Program-made: the position numbers and the translations under genes
Notes under the pieces: model-generated
The model's input: the letters and a program-made list of their open reading frames with translations, nothing else
The model's database searches: none
Told to the model about the DNA's origin: nothing
Assembly: GCA_903772945.1 (NCBI GenBank)
Contig: CAICTM010001175.1
Span: forward strand, 1-34,981
Direction: 5' to 3'
Length of the DNA stretch: 34,981 bases
Source of the DNA: Seminavis robusta
Taxonomy: Eukaryota > Bacillariophyta > Bacillariophyceae > Naviculales > Naviculaceae
Shown here: positions 1 to 10,145 of the stretch, piece by piece
Numbering within the stretch: position 1 is the first letter of the stretch
Layout of the letters: each line of letters begins with the position of its first letter

Positions 1-162
1 CGGAACATGTGAAGCTATCGCCCTTCTCTTCCATTGGATGGCTGCGTGAAGTTGTCACCAAGATCTTCCGGTGGTTGATGGGGTAAAAGTATCTTTACGC
101 CCATTATTTTTCTTTTCTTCTTTCGATAATCCATCAGAAATATTTTTTAGAAACAATTGACC
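1..162. promoter_or_regulatory. Upstream region of the glutamine synthetase gene
   Basis: The 162 bases before the GS start presumably hold the 5' UTR and part of the promoter. The last 60 bases are AT-rich with T-runs. I see no coding sequence here and no element I can name with confidence; the window edge truncates the region. Confidence 0.35.
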
Positions 163-1519
163 ATGAAGTTTGTCAACGCCCTCGCCCTTGTCATGGCCGC
201 TTCTGGCGCCACTGCCTTTGCTCCTTCCTTCTCGGCCAAGAAGCACACTGCCCTCAATGCTGCGCTTATGCAAGATCAAACGGGACAATCCTCTTTGGAT
301 CCTGCAGTCATTGCAAAATATGCTGACCTTCCATTCCCTAAAGACTGTATCCTTGCTGAGTATGTGTGGGTGGATGCTGTTGGAAACACTCGCTCCAAGA
401 CCCGAACTCTTGATGCCTCCAAGGCAAAATCTGTCGACTCTTTGCCCAAGTGGAACTTTGATGGATCCTCCACCGACCAGGCTCCTGGAGATGACTCTGA
501 GGTTATCCTTCGTCCTTGCCGCATCTTCAAAGATCCTTTCCGCCCTCGATCCGATGGCGTTGACAATATTTTGGTCATGTGCGACACTTACACTCCCCAG
601 GGAGAACCAATTCCATCCAACACACGTGCCAAGGGTAGTTTTTTTGTTTGTTTTGTGTTTTCGGTCAAAATGCCCGGATTTTTAAATGTGTCTTGCTCAC
701 CCTTGATGGCCTTTTAAAAAAAATTGATGGACGTCCTCAGCTATGGAATCTTTCGAAGGAAACGACGATCAAGAAGTTTGGTTTGGACTGGAGCAAGAAT
801 TCACTCTGTTCAACTTGGATCAAAAGACTCCCCTTGGATGGCCCGAAGGAGGTATGCCTTCTCGCCCGCAAGGTCCTTACTACTGCAGTGTTGGCCCCGA
901 AAACAATTTTGGAAGGATGATCACCGACTCCCTCTACAAGGCTTGCTTGTATGCTGGAATTACCATCTCTGGAACCAACGGAGAAGTCATGCCTGGTCAA
1001 CAAGAATACCAAGTTGGACCCTGTGTTGGAATTGATGCTGGAGACCAATTGATGATGTCCCGATACATTTTGCAGCGTGTCTGCGAAGACTTCCAAGTCT
1101 ACTGCACACTCCACCCCAAACCCATTGTGGAAGGTGAATGGAACGGAGCTGGTATGCACACAAATGTCTCCACCAAGAAAATGCGTGAAGAGGGTGGACT
1201 CGAGGACATCAAGCAGGCCATCTACAAGCTTGGAGCCAAGCACGCAGAACACATTGCTATTTATGGTGAAGGAAATGAATTGAGATTGACTGGTGCCTAC
1301 GAAACTGCCTCCATTGATCAATTTTGCTATGGTGTTGCCAACCGTGGAGCATCTATCCGTATTGGACGTGACACAGAAGCTGAGGGCAAGGGATACTTTG
1401 AGGATCGTCGTCCATCATCCAATGCTGATCCTTATCTCGTCACAGGAAAGATCATGGGAACCATCATGGAAGATGTCGATGTCCCAGCAATCGCCCCCAT
1501 GGACAAAGAAACCGCTTAG
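163..1519 (+). CDS. glnA (GSII/GLN2-like): Glutamine synthetase type II, plastid-targeted
   Basis: ATP-dependent ligation of ammonium to glutamate, the entry of ammonium into amino acids; in diatoms the GSII form is plastidial. Joining 163..634 and 741..1519 removes a 106-bp GT..AG intron and gives 416 residues. The junction restores an Ala codon so that ...NTRAKA runs into MESFEGND, as the family requires. The first 18 residues form a signal peptide ending ATA|FAP, the classic diatom bipartite plastid motif (F at +1). Visible GS features are the substrate loop [13 protein letters not shown], metal-ligand segments GLEQEF and [11 protein letters not shown], the HTN segment NGAGMHTN, and [10 protein letters not shown] near the C-terminus. 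The length suits GSII plus a transit peptide. The start is the ATG at 163; the in-frame TTG at 157 is not a plausible start. Very secure. Confidence 0.97.
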
Positions 1520-2791
1520 ATCAATTTTACCACCGCACTAGTGGTGTTTTGCAAATACGTTCCCTGCCATTGTAACTTACCGCAGGGTTGGGTGGAAACC
1601 TTGCGACGACAATTGTTAATTTTTAAGACCAAGTTTTTAGCCAATTGCAATCACTGAAGGATATCCACGACGGTAAAATAAATGGAGAGGCAGAGTAGAG
1701 AAGTTTGCTTCTTGTACCGCACATGTGCTTGCCTGCAACCAAGCAGGCGCTGAACGAGTGACACTCGGTCAGTCTTGCCTGGTGCGGTTTTGTTGAAGCA
1801 ATGCCGGAAGCAAAACTTCCCAAGAATCAATCTGACGTCAACCCTCGCAAGCACACGGGCTCCGGAAGTGCTTTCAAGACAACCTTCGTCCCCTTTGTCC
1901 AATTAGACAGCCCCTGGGGCTGCTGACAGCCTGCTGACTGTCACTCGACTGAGTCGACTCGACTCAACACCCTGACTTACATATGCCTTCTGCAGAATAA
2001 TGCAGCTGTTCGTGGGCTGAAAACTGTGAGAATGTACTTCGACCATGGCATTTTCGAAGGAGAGTCTTTCTCTGTCTCCAATGTTGCATTTGTTGTGGTT
2101 GCTAAAATGAAATTTCCTGCCACATCAGAAATTTCATGTGGTTTTAGCAAAGGGTGCCTGGATTTTAAGCCAATTTTAGTGAAACAAGTCAAAAAACACA
2201 GCCTTTGGCGCTGTGGTATTTTGTTTCCCTGTTCCACTGGAGAAGCATTGAATTGCATTATCCGTCTTTTTGTTTCCATAGATTTCGTTGCTTGGGCCCG
2301 ACTCTTCTTTGGCCAGCAGCCTTTCTCCTTCTCCTGCAACTACATACAATACTGTAGTCCACCCTTGGTGTTTGGCAAACAGCTGCAACCAAACCTGTAG
2401 CAGCTCCCGTAGCGTACGAGTACGAAATACCGAAAAAGAATAGCTTGTTCCTAGCGACCAGAGAGGCGGTCGGTTCATTTGTCATTCAGCTCAGTCAACT
2501 TATTGGCACATCCACAGGAATCGAATCAGATCTCAGAGTTGAGTTCATACATTATTATTAGTACAGTAACCCACTACAACCATCCCGAAATCAAGTCTCA
2601 ACTGCGACTGCATTCCTCGTAGAACCCCGATAACAGCCTAGCTACAGTAGTGGCACATAGTGATTGTGTATTGTTTTGTTTCATCTCTCCATCAAAACTG
2701 TTCGTATCCATCTCAAGAGCTACCCAGGCCAGGCAGGTACTGTATCATCCAGCCGTAACACAATTCCTATGAGTCAAGTCGAGTCGAGTCC
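1520..2791. other. Intergenic stretch between GS and the BI-1-like gene (convergent 3' ends)
   Basis: This is 1.27 kb between two convergent genes. Short open frames exist on both strands (for example 2026-2400 +, 1977-2339 -), but none shows a recognisable domain, signal peptide or consistent splice pattern. It contains a GAGTCGACTC palindrome at 1951-1960 and a related GAGTC/GACTC repeat at 2771-2790. I see no RNA gene. Confidence 0.4.
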
Positions 2792-4051
2792 TCAGTCTCT
2801 GTCCTCACCAATGATTCTCAAAATGTAAATGAACATGTTGATAATGTCATTGTATAGGGTCATGGCCCCCAACACATAATCCTTTTCACTCATTTGATAC
2901 TTTGCATGTTTTCCAGCTACAATGAGCCTGGTATGATGTGCCAAGTAGAAGGAGAAGAGTGTTGCCCCTAGAAAGCTGTATATTGCATCGTTGTATGGCA
3001 AAAAGTTGGCCGGAATGACGTTGAACATTTGCAGCATTCCAATGATACCATAGAGGAGGAATATCATGGCAACTCTGATGAATGCCGTCAATTCAATTCA
3101 AAGAAATGACGTATGTGAGTGTTTGCAAGCTTTGCTGTGGACACATACATGAATGCCTCAATGAATGATAAACTTACGACGATAGGCCAGCACCCCACTG
3201 TGTCAAGTCATATTTTGGATTTTTTTGCATGACAGTGTAGACTGAGACTGACATAGTGGCTGCCATCGTGGCCGCCATGGCGGATATGACGGACCGGTAG
3301 GCATAGAACGACGACACAAATCCCACCGAGATTGCCTCTCCCAAAGTGAATAGTCCGAGAAACCACCATTTCATGGGTGCCTTTCGGCGTGCATTGGGGT
3401 TTGTGACCATAATGGCCCAACTGACGGTAGAAATGATGAGACTAATGACGGGTACAATGGCGCCATTTCCCGCAAACGTCCATTGGCGTAGTGCCGGTAT
3501 CGTTCCAAACAGAGCCACAAAGATTCCAGTGACAAAGAGTTGACCTGCCAAAATGCCATAGACTCGTGCTACATGTTGAAATAAAAATAAGCTTGGTTAG
3601 GAAAAAGTACGCACTCGTCCATTCAAAAGATAGCATGCAGATGTAGCATGCAGGGCTTACCAATGAATGTGTTGCGTGAATCCCGCGTCAAAAAGGAATT
3701 TAACAATTCCTTGGCCTCTTCTGGATCTTGCGTGGTGCTCGCTTGGGAAGAATAGTCATTTTGAGTTGATGATGATGATGATGAAAATGGATTATTCTTT
3801 TGGGGTGTGACAGGTCTCCGTCCAAACGCCGGAGTTGAGCTGGAGGCTCCACCGCGAAGACCTAGGACCGGTAGGGGCAAGGGTAGGGGCAAGGGTAGCG
3901 CAGGTTTCGATCGATATGCCAATGGCTGTATTGTTTGTCTGGCCTGAACTACTTTTTGAGTGGCTCCCAAAAGAAGCAGCGTTGCCAGAGGCATTAGTCG
4001 CACAATTCTCGTGGGTTTGTTGGTCGTTTCATTTGGCTTGTTGTTCGTCAT
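2792..4051 (-). CDS. Bax inhibitor-1 / lifeguard (TMBIM) family membrane protein
   Basis: Multi-pass protein of the BI-1/TMBIM family, which acts as a Ca2+-leak channel and cell-death suppressor in ER, Golgi or mitochondrial membranes. Exons on the minus strand are 4051..3661, 3568..3178 and 3074..2792, giving 354 residues with both introns (92 and 103 bp) in frame. The first junction reads RDSRNTFIARVYGILAGQL, matching the family start of TM1. The C-terminus, DYVLGAMTLYNDIINMFIYI, is the diagnostic last-helix segment. About seven hydrophobic segments follow residue 130. Ahead of them is a long low-complexity extension: a hydrophobic stretch (MPLATLLLLGA), an LP-repeat tract, an LRGG motif and a Ser run. 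That extension suggests organelle or ER targeting but is not a standard plastid signal. The ATG at 4051 is used because the upstream in-frame codon at 4093 is GTG. Family call secure; localisation uncertain. Confidence 0.9.
3870..3898. repeat. 12-bp tandem repeat encoding Leu-Pro
   Basis: Unit GGTAGGGGCAAG occurs at 3870-3881 and 3882-3893, with a partial third copy to 3898. On the minus strand it lies inside the BI-1-like gene and encodes the alternating Leu-Pro tract just before the LRGG motif. Its length is likely to vary between alleles. Confidence 0.8.
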
Positions 4052-4481
4052 GGTCGGATTGGGTTGACACGTTGGCGCTCGATCTATTCCCACGATACAA
4101 AGGCAGAAGAGATCTTTGGTTGACTTCTGAAGGTTTACTAACTAAACTTGATCAACAACCTAGCTTTGTCCACAATGATAGAAGGGCACAGTTTCACTCT
4201 TCTGCTCCTTGGGTTTACTAAGAGACTTAACTTCAAGCGCGGCCTTCGAGGGGAATGGAAGCTGCAAAATGATGTGCGGCTTCGAAAAACGTTGTCAAAA
4301 AATCTGAAACTGACACGAGATCTTTTTGAAGCCGGCTGCGCTGTAAGAATAGACTACCAAACAACGGGGGTGTTCTTCGATCTCCAATATCCACCACACC
4401 ATGATAACAGACTACTAGCTAGTAACACAACCATGCCGGTAGCATCCCAATCTCACCTGCATGCCCTCTTAATCAAACTCC
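4052..4481. promoter_or_regulatory. Divergent promoter region (BI-1-like gene / methyltransferase)
   Basis: These 430 bases separate two genes transcribed outward, so they must hold both promoters and 5' UTRs. An open frame crosses part of it on the plus strand (from 4148), but it has no recognisable content and runs into the methyltransferase start in another frame. No specific element is called. Confidence 0.4.
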
Positions 4482-6463
4482 ATGGCGTTTATGGACGACA
4501 ATGATTTCTACCGGCTGCTGTCTGCGGCAGTAGAACGAGATGCCTCGTTTGGAGATGAAGAGCTGCTCAAGACCCCCTTGGAAGAGGGTCGTATCTATAA
4601 CAATACCAAGACCGAAGGGGAAACCGACGAGTTTACCAAAGCCATTCGGATCCTACGAGACAGTCGCCGTATCAATCTCTCGTGGTTTCGTCTATTCTGG
4701 AGGCGGAGGAGGTCCTTGGTACCCAAGAATGTTGCCATTACCCCAACCATCTTATCCGGATTGTGTGGCTATGCCAGCAAACGAAGAGTCCATGACAACA
4801 AGAGACAACAACTGCTACTACAGCAGCAGCAGCAGCAAGCAGTGACAGCCAGTGGCCAAGCTGCAGTAGTAGAAGGCAATAAGAAAAAGAACAAGGTTGT
4901 CACTGTCACTTCTTCAGATCTATTGCGATATTGTCAAGGCTGTCGTTCTCAAGCGATTCAAAAAGTACGAAGAAAGAAACGCCGCAAGCGATTCCTCCTC
5001 TTCATGACGCCAGTGATTGCGCTCTTTAGCCTTACAGCTTTTGTCGTCAAGAGAATGTCGCGAGTATTGGATGAGATGGAGAACTTGAAAGATACTGATG
5101 AATGGCTTTGTTCCACTCTCCCACAACCAAGTGTCCAACAAACCTGTCATTTTGTCGACACCACCGCCTTTCACGTGCTCTACAATGACGGCTTTCAAAG
5201 CGACGAACTTGCCACGGACGCCTTGGTTTGCAATGTACCACAACAAACAGATCCAGAAATACGAATCTGCAATCCGAGCAAATACTCCATGCACCTGCAG
5301 CTCATCAACGAAACTCTCACCATGGACCAAGTCATGGGAATCAAACCAGTGCCCTTTCAATCCCAAATCACTCGAGAGGAACTATACGCACAAGAGACGG
5401 TCGTCAATCAGATTGTTCGACAGTCTATTGAACAATTTGCAGAAAACTTTGATTCTGCCCAAAACAACAAGGCTGTGCTAGATGTTGGCGCTGGATTTGG
5501 TGCCAGCTTGTATTCGATACTGCCACTCATGGGGCAGTATCACGTACAACCAACGCCCACCACGCGTCCTCGACGACGTCAAGCCAAACCACCCATGCTA
5601 CACTACACTGGATTCACATTAGGGCCACTCGAGGTTGCTCGGGCCAAAGACCTTGCTGCTTCCTATCTGCAGGGAATGGAAGAGGTTGTCAATGCAAGCT
5701 TTGCCTTTGGAAACCTAGTGTCGGATCAACCACTACCGCAATTGAAGGTCAAACAAAGCTATGATGTCATTTTGGCAATTGAATCACTCTCCTTTGCGGA
5801 AGAAAAGAAACTCAAGCCACTGCTTCATGCTATGTTTGGGGCTCTTCGAAAGGGGTAAGTTCCATGCCATTTGTATGTTTTTTGTTTGAAATGACGAGCA
5901 GGGATGAAATGGTGCTCACGTATGTTGTTGGTGTGCATACATTCAGTGGAATCCTGATCTTGGTAGATGACATTGTGCTTCCTAAAGATCCGACCGACCC
6001 TGGTTTTCACAACTCGCAGCTAAAGGTAAACTTGTTCCGTCAGGCACTCATGCGACCCTCCATACTGAGCCATGAGCAGTGGGTGGAGCTCTTTCGGGCA
6101 ACTGGGTTCAAAATGCTAGAAGCAAGAGAGTTGACTTTGGAATTCGAGTTGCTGCCGGATCACATTGATGTGTCCCTACCTAGGACAGAATCCAATATTC
6201 TCTTTTCGTACACAGCAGTGCGAGTTTGGCGCTTCTTGTTGGACACCTACCAGAAACTCATGCTTCGATCTTTGCTCGTGCTCAGATACGTGCTACAGCG
6301 AAGAGGAGACCAAGACGAGATTTGGGGGAAAAAGCTAGGGGCTTGGCTACGAATGGTCCTCCTGTCGCATTCGGCAACATCCACCCAAAGAGCAAATTCC
6401 TTGCGCAAAGGAGCCTACGAGAATGCTGACCTCAGCTACAATCTCTATGTTTTGAAACGCTAA
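4482..6463 (+). CDS. Membrane-anchored SAM-dependent methyltransferase
   Basis: Exons 4482..5854 and 5947..6463 (92-bp intron) give 629 residues. The join restores ...GALRKGGILILVDDIV, a typical post-motif strand. Residues 1-170 are basic and low-complexity (a poly-Gln run near 112-119 and a Lys/Arg cluster at 161-170). They are followed by one hydrophobic segment, about 171-189, which suggests a type II membrane protein. The C-terminal half is a class I methyltransferase: motif I VLDVGAGFG at 332-340, an acidic/SAM-binding region around YTGFTLGPLEVARAKDLA, then YDVILAIESLSF and SHEQWVELFRATGF. The order resembles the Methyltransf_11 group that includes sterol and tocopherol methyltransferases, with an IESL in the place where those enzymes have an IE(S/A)-type motif. 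The substrate cannot be read from sequence. An alternative ATG lies 9 bases downstream. The gene converges on dymeclin. Confidence 0.8.
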
Positions 6464-6829
6464 CTTCCTCTTTGTTCAGACATTACCGCCGTGAAATAGT
6501 ACCAGGGGTTTGAGCGCTTGTCGAGATTGCCGTTCCTGGATACCGTACCGGTAGTTGTAGGTTGTGGCAAATGGTTGTCTACGCTGGTTCTTGTCAGTAC
6601 CGTAGAAAGGTCTTTTCCAAAGGATTTGGCCAAGTTCGTGATCGTGGTAACGACGCTTTTCATCCGCATCGTTTGAGCTAACATTCAAATCGGTCGCTCC
6701 GTCCGGTCAGTTTGCATCCCTATGCAGCTCGCCCGACATGGTACCAGTACCGGTACGGTATCTCCACGGACTGCCAAGTCGTTGCACTCTACAGCGGGTG
6801 AATTGTTGATTGACTCGATCGTGCTCAAG
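6464..6829. other. Intergenic stretch between convergent methyltransferase and dymeclin genes
   Basis: These 366 bases hold the 3' ends of two convergent genes. They carry several nested GTACCGGTAC-type palindromes (around 6541-6556 and 6739-6762) that could form hairpins. No gene is seen. Confidence 0.4.
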
Positions 6830-9704
6830 TCAAACCACGTCCATGACGTCGTTGGCAAAAACATTAGACATGGGACTGGCTTCGGCTCCTGGGCTGTCGA
6901 CTGCAACATCGCTTGGGGGCAATTCCTCCTCAAGGAGTGGAAATACTTGAATGTCGCTGATTTGCCATTCCAGGGAGCTGGCAGTCACAGCGCAAACAGC
7001 GACTTCCCCTGTTTGGCAAAAGTGCAGAAGACAGCAAGTGTAAGACGCATGCAAGACATCAAAGAACCAACCCCAAACAGGTCATCGGATAATGCTTACA
7101 AATATACGGGATGAAAAAGATTTCAGGGTCGGATTCTTCTTCGTAGGTGAACGCGAAATCCTCCTTTTCAGAGCTCTTCTTTCGTTTCTCGGCCACCGCC
7201 TCTTTCAGTTGGTCCATGTTCTCTGACAGCACCTGTAATGCTTTGGACGCTGACCGTTCAAACTCTATAATCTTTGATGCGGTTTTGATGAGGTTGCTGA
7301 TTCGGTTGATTTCTGACTTTTTGAAGGGTGAATGTTTCATGGAGAAAATCTTCTTGAAGTCAGCTTGGTGATAGACCAATGCATAGGCCAAATGAAGGTT
7401 CCTTTCAATGTTCTTTTGGGCCAAAGCATGCTTCAAGAGCCGTAGAAGGGTATGAGACACTTCGGAATACATGTCCAGTTGGGCTGCTGCATCATCTTCG
7501 ATTTCATCTCCCCCGTTCTTTTCTTCCTCAGCAGCTAATGCGACATACTTTTTGAGACAAGATACAGTCACTGATGCAAGGCGCATTGCCGCGTACTCGT
7601 GAAGATCCACAACGGAATGTGACAAGTTCATAAGCACAGCGCAACAGTTGCTCAGCAAAAACAAGTCGTGGAGCCGATTCAGATTGAATGTCAGATTGCG
7701 CAAGAGGGCCAGAATCACCACAGACCCGAGTGAAATGTCCTTGAGGAACCGTTCTTTGTACCAGGGAACGCTTGAAACCATGGTACGTCGAAAGGCATCC
7801 GATCCAAACGACGGATCTTGCGAAAACAACAGCAGGAGAATAACAATGACATAGAGTTGCGATGGCGACCGGAATGGCATGGTCCGAATAGAGGATTGTT
7901 GCTTTCCGTTATTGTCTCCGCCATTCTTTCCGTTTTTGTCTTTGTCACCAACTGTGCTGCCCTTCGATTGAAAGTCCAGAGCGGACACATGCCGAGAAGA
8001 AGAAGAAAAGTAGAGGGTTCTCAGTAGAGGGAGCACAAGCGTATCCAAATCGGAACGAACGGCAATCGTTTGTGAAAATGCCTGTGATGATTGTAGCAGA
8101 GTGTATAACAGAAGAGCCCCTACTTCTGTGTGGAGGTTTGCCTCAAAAGACGAAAAGAGCGTTTCGAAATTGAGTGTCATGGTGCTGTGGTGATGATGAT
8201 GGACAACCATAGATGAACCCGGCAACGATTCTTGTTTTCCTTCCGCCTCAAATGAATCCAGGAGCGAAATACTCTCGTTCAACTGATCACCCATAGGACC
8301 GGGTAGATCTGGAAGAGTCGACGCTGCATGTGCACTGTCCCATCGATTGTCTGCCAATGTGGCCAATTCCTCACGAAAGGGATTATGGTTGACGTTGTTT
8401 TCTGGTGGAGAAGAAGGTCCCAGTGCTGTCTTGGTCGCCCGACGATTGTTGGTCAATATTAAGAACAAACAACTGGCCAAATCAGCCACGGGAGACTCAC
8501 TGATCCAGAGCACATCCCTCGTGCGACTGTTTCGATGCATGGACGACTTGTAATGATTGGCTCGCGATGTATCGAATCCCTTTTGCTTGTGTCCCCATAG
8601 ACCCAATGCCAAGCTGACCAGTCGAAATGGTAACAGAATGATTGTGGATGCTTGTACCAACACACCCTTGGTGGCGTCCAACAAGAACGAAGGTTGGTTT
8701 GTGTTGGTGAGTCTCAGATGGGAAGAAGAATCTCCCAACCGGGAGGAGGAATGGTCATTGGACTTGCTGATGGTTGTCTGTGCAGCCGACACGACCAAGT
8801 TGCTTTCGTACATGCCATCAGGGCCGACTTTTTCTCCCTTGGCTGCCACGACTTGCTGGGCAAGATTGAAATGATATCGAGCAATGGACCGTTCGGGTGC
8901 CCTGGGTCTTTGTATTTGCCAGGCCAACAATGCCGTGAGGATGGTCCCTGGTGATAAAGCATGTGAGCTTTTGCCGTTGTTGTTGGGATTGGTTTGTTCC
9001 ATTAAAAGATCCAAAAAGAAATCAACTTGTGGAGATTGTTGTTGTGACTTTTGCAAGCTAGACAGCATTGGTTGGTAGAGTTGTGTGGACAGCATGACGA
9101 GTAATAACTGGAGCGCTAGAACTGCCGTGTCGTACATTTCTGGGACTTCAGTGATTTTTGCCCTAATCTTGTCGGAAGTCAAGAATCGAAATAGCGAAGC
9201 CGTCAACTCCTTTCCCATGTTGGAGTCTTTTTCTGAGGCATCTCTGGTCCGATAGGTAAAAACATCCACCAGTACAGCAGGTTGGTTGGCGTATTCGACA
9301 ACAATGCGATGAATAAAGAGTCGGATCAGCTGGAGCGTCCCCGCTGCCGCCCTGGCTTTGCCGACAATGGCAATTCTCTCTGAAAATTCGGCGACCTGGT
9401 CAATCTGAGTTTGCTGTGGACCCTGTGGACACAACTCGTCCAGCATTTGACACACCAAACGAGCCAATGCTGCCAGATTGCTGTTGTTGGCTGCGTGACG
9501 TGCCATACTCTGACAAGCCTGGTGCAAGACTCCCTCGGGATCGTCGCGAACCTCGACATGCACCCACACATCAAAACCATGTAGCAGCTCTTGCCATCGA
9601 GGATCATTCCAAGGAATATGGGCAGGACTGGCTACCTGGAACAGTAGCATGGACAGAGTGTCCGACGCGTCCAGTCGCAAGGCTCGTTCAGGGTCGCCCC
9701 ACAT
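6830..9704 (-). CDS. DYM: Dymeclin family protein
   Basis: Peripheral Golgi protein needed for Golgi organisation and secretory traffic (human DYM is mutated in Dyggve-Melchior-Clausen syndrome). Exons on the minus strand are 9704..7100 and 7008..6830, removing a 91-bp intron; 927 residues. The join turns EIFFIPYI into EIFFIPYIWEVAV and preserves the family's SDIQVF element near the end. Diagnostic blocks are GALLLYTLLQSSQAF, RSDLDTLVLPLLRTLYF, WYKERFLKDISLGSVVILAL, NLHLAYALVYH and the terminal EIFFIPYIW. The protein is about 260 residues longer than the human one (about 670), mostly through insertions of low-complexity, Ser- and His-rich sequence (for example HHHHH near residue 510). An in-frame TAA lies 18 bases upstream, so the start is fixed. 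Animal dymeclin is N-myristoylated on Gly2, but this protein begins MWGDP and lacks that residue. Family call very secure. Confidence 0.94.
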
Positions 9705-10145
9705 CTTCTCTATTGGATCTTAGGATCTTTGATGGAGATCGTTGGATGTTGGATGTTGTTGGCTGGTGGCGCGGTCTTGTTTTGTGGACCAATAAATGAC
9801 GAAAAGATACCCTTCACAAGCAAAGCCCAAATTTTAGTTTTAACAGCTTGGTTAGCTGCTTTTAGACCACGACCAAGACGATACAATTTTAAACAAAGTT
9901 TTGTTAAAAATACTTATTTTCATCAAAATGAGAGGTGCGCTCAGACTCCTAAATCTTGCCAAGTCACCCCATCGCGCACCTCCTAAGTACACTCGGAAAG
10001 GGGCGAAAATTTTTGGAAGATCAAACCAAACTCCCCCCTCCTCACAAAATGAACCAAAAAACTGTAACCAACGAACTCCTGAACACTCACTCTCCTCAGA
10101 GCTCAACCTATTATCTGAAAGCAGAACACAGAAGAGAACGAAAAA
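9705..10145. promoter_or_regulatory. Divergent promoter region (dymeclin / Ser-rich membrane protein)
   Basis: These 441 bases lie between two outward-facing genes. The middle is AT-rich (9886-9930). A 9-bp perfect inverted repeat, GAGGTGCGC at 9932-9940 and GCGCACCTC at 9974-9982, surrounds a 33-base spacer and could be an operator-like site or a hairpin. No gene is seen. Confidence 0.4.
9932..9982. repeat. 9-bp inverted repeat in a divergent promoter
   Basis: GAGGTGCGC (9932-9940) and its exact reverse complement GCGCACCTC (9974-9982) are separated by 33 bases. They lie 228 bases from the dymeclin start and 164 bases from the membrane-protein start. The function is unknown and chance is possible. 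Confidence 0.5.

Noticed and set aside
2026..2400. 124-codon open frame on the plus strand in the GS/BI-1 gap
   Set aside because: No domain, signal or splice support; overlaps open frames on the other strand of similar length.
4148..4504. 118-codon open frame upstream of the methyltransferase
   Set aside because: It overlaps the methyltransferase start in a different frame and lies in a divergent promoter.
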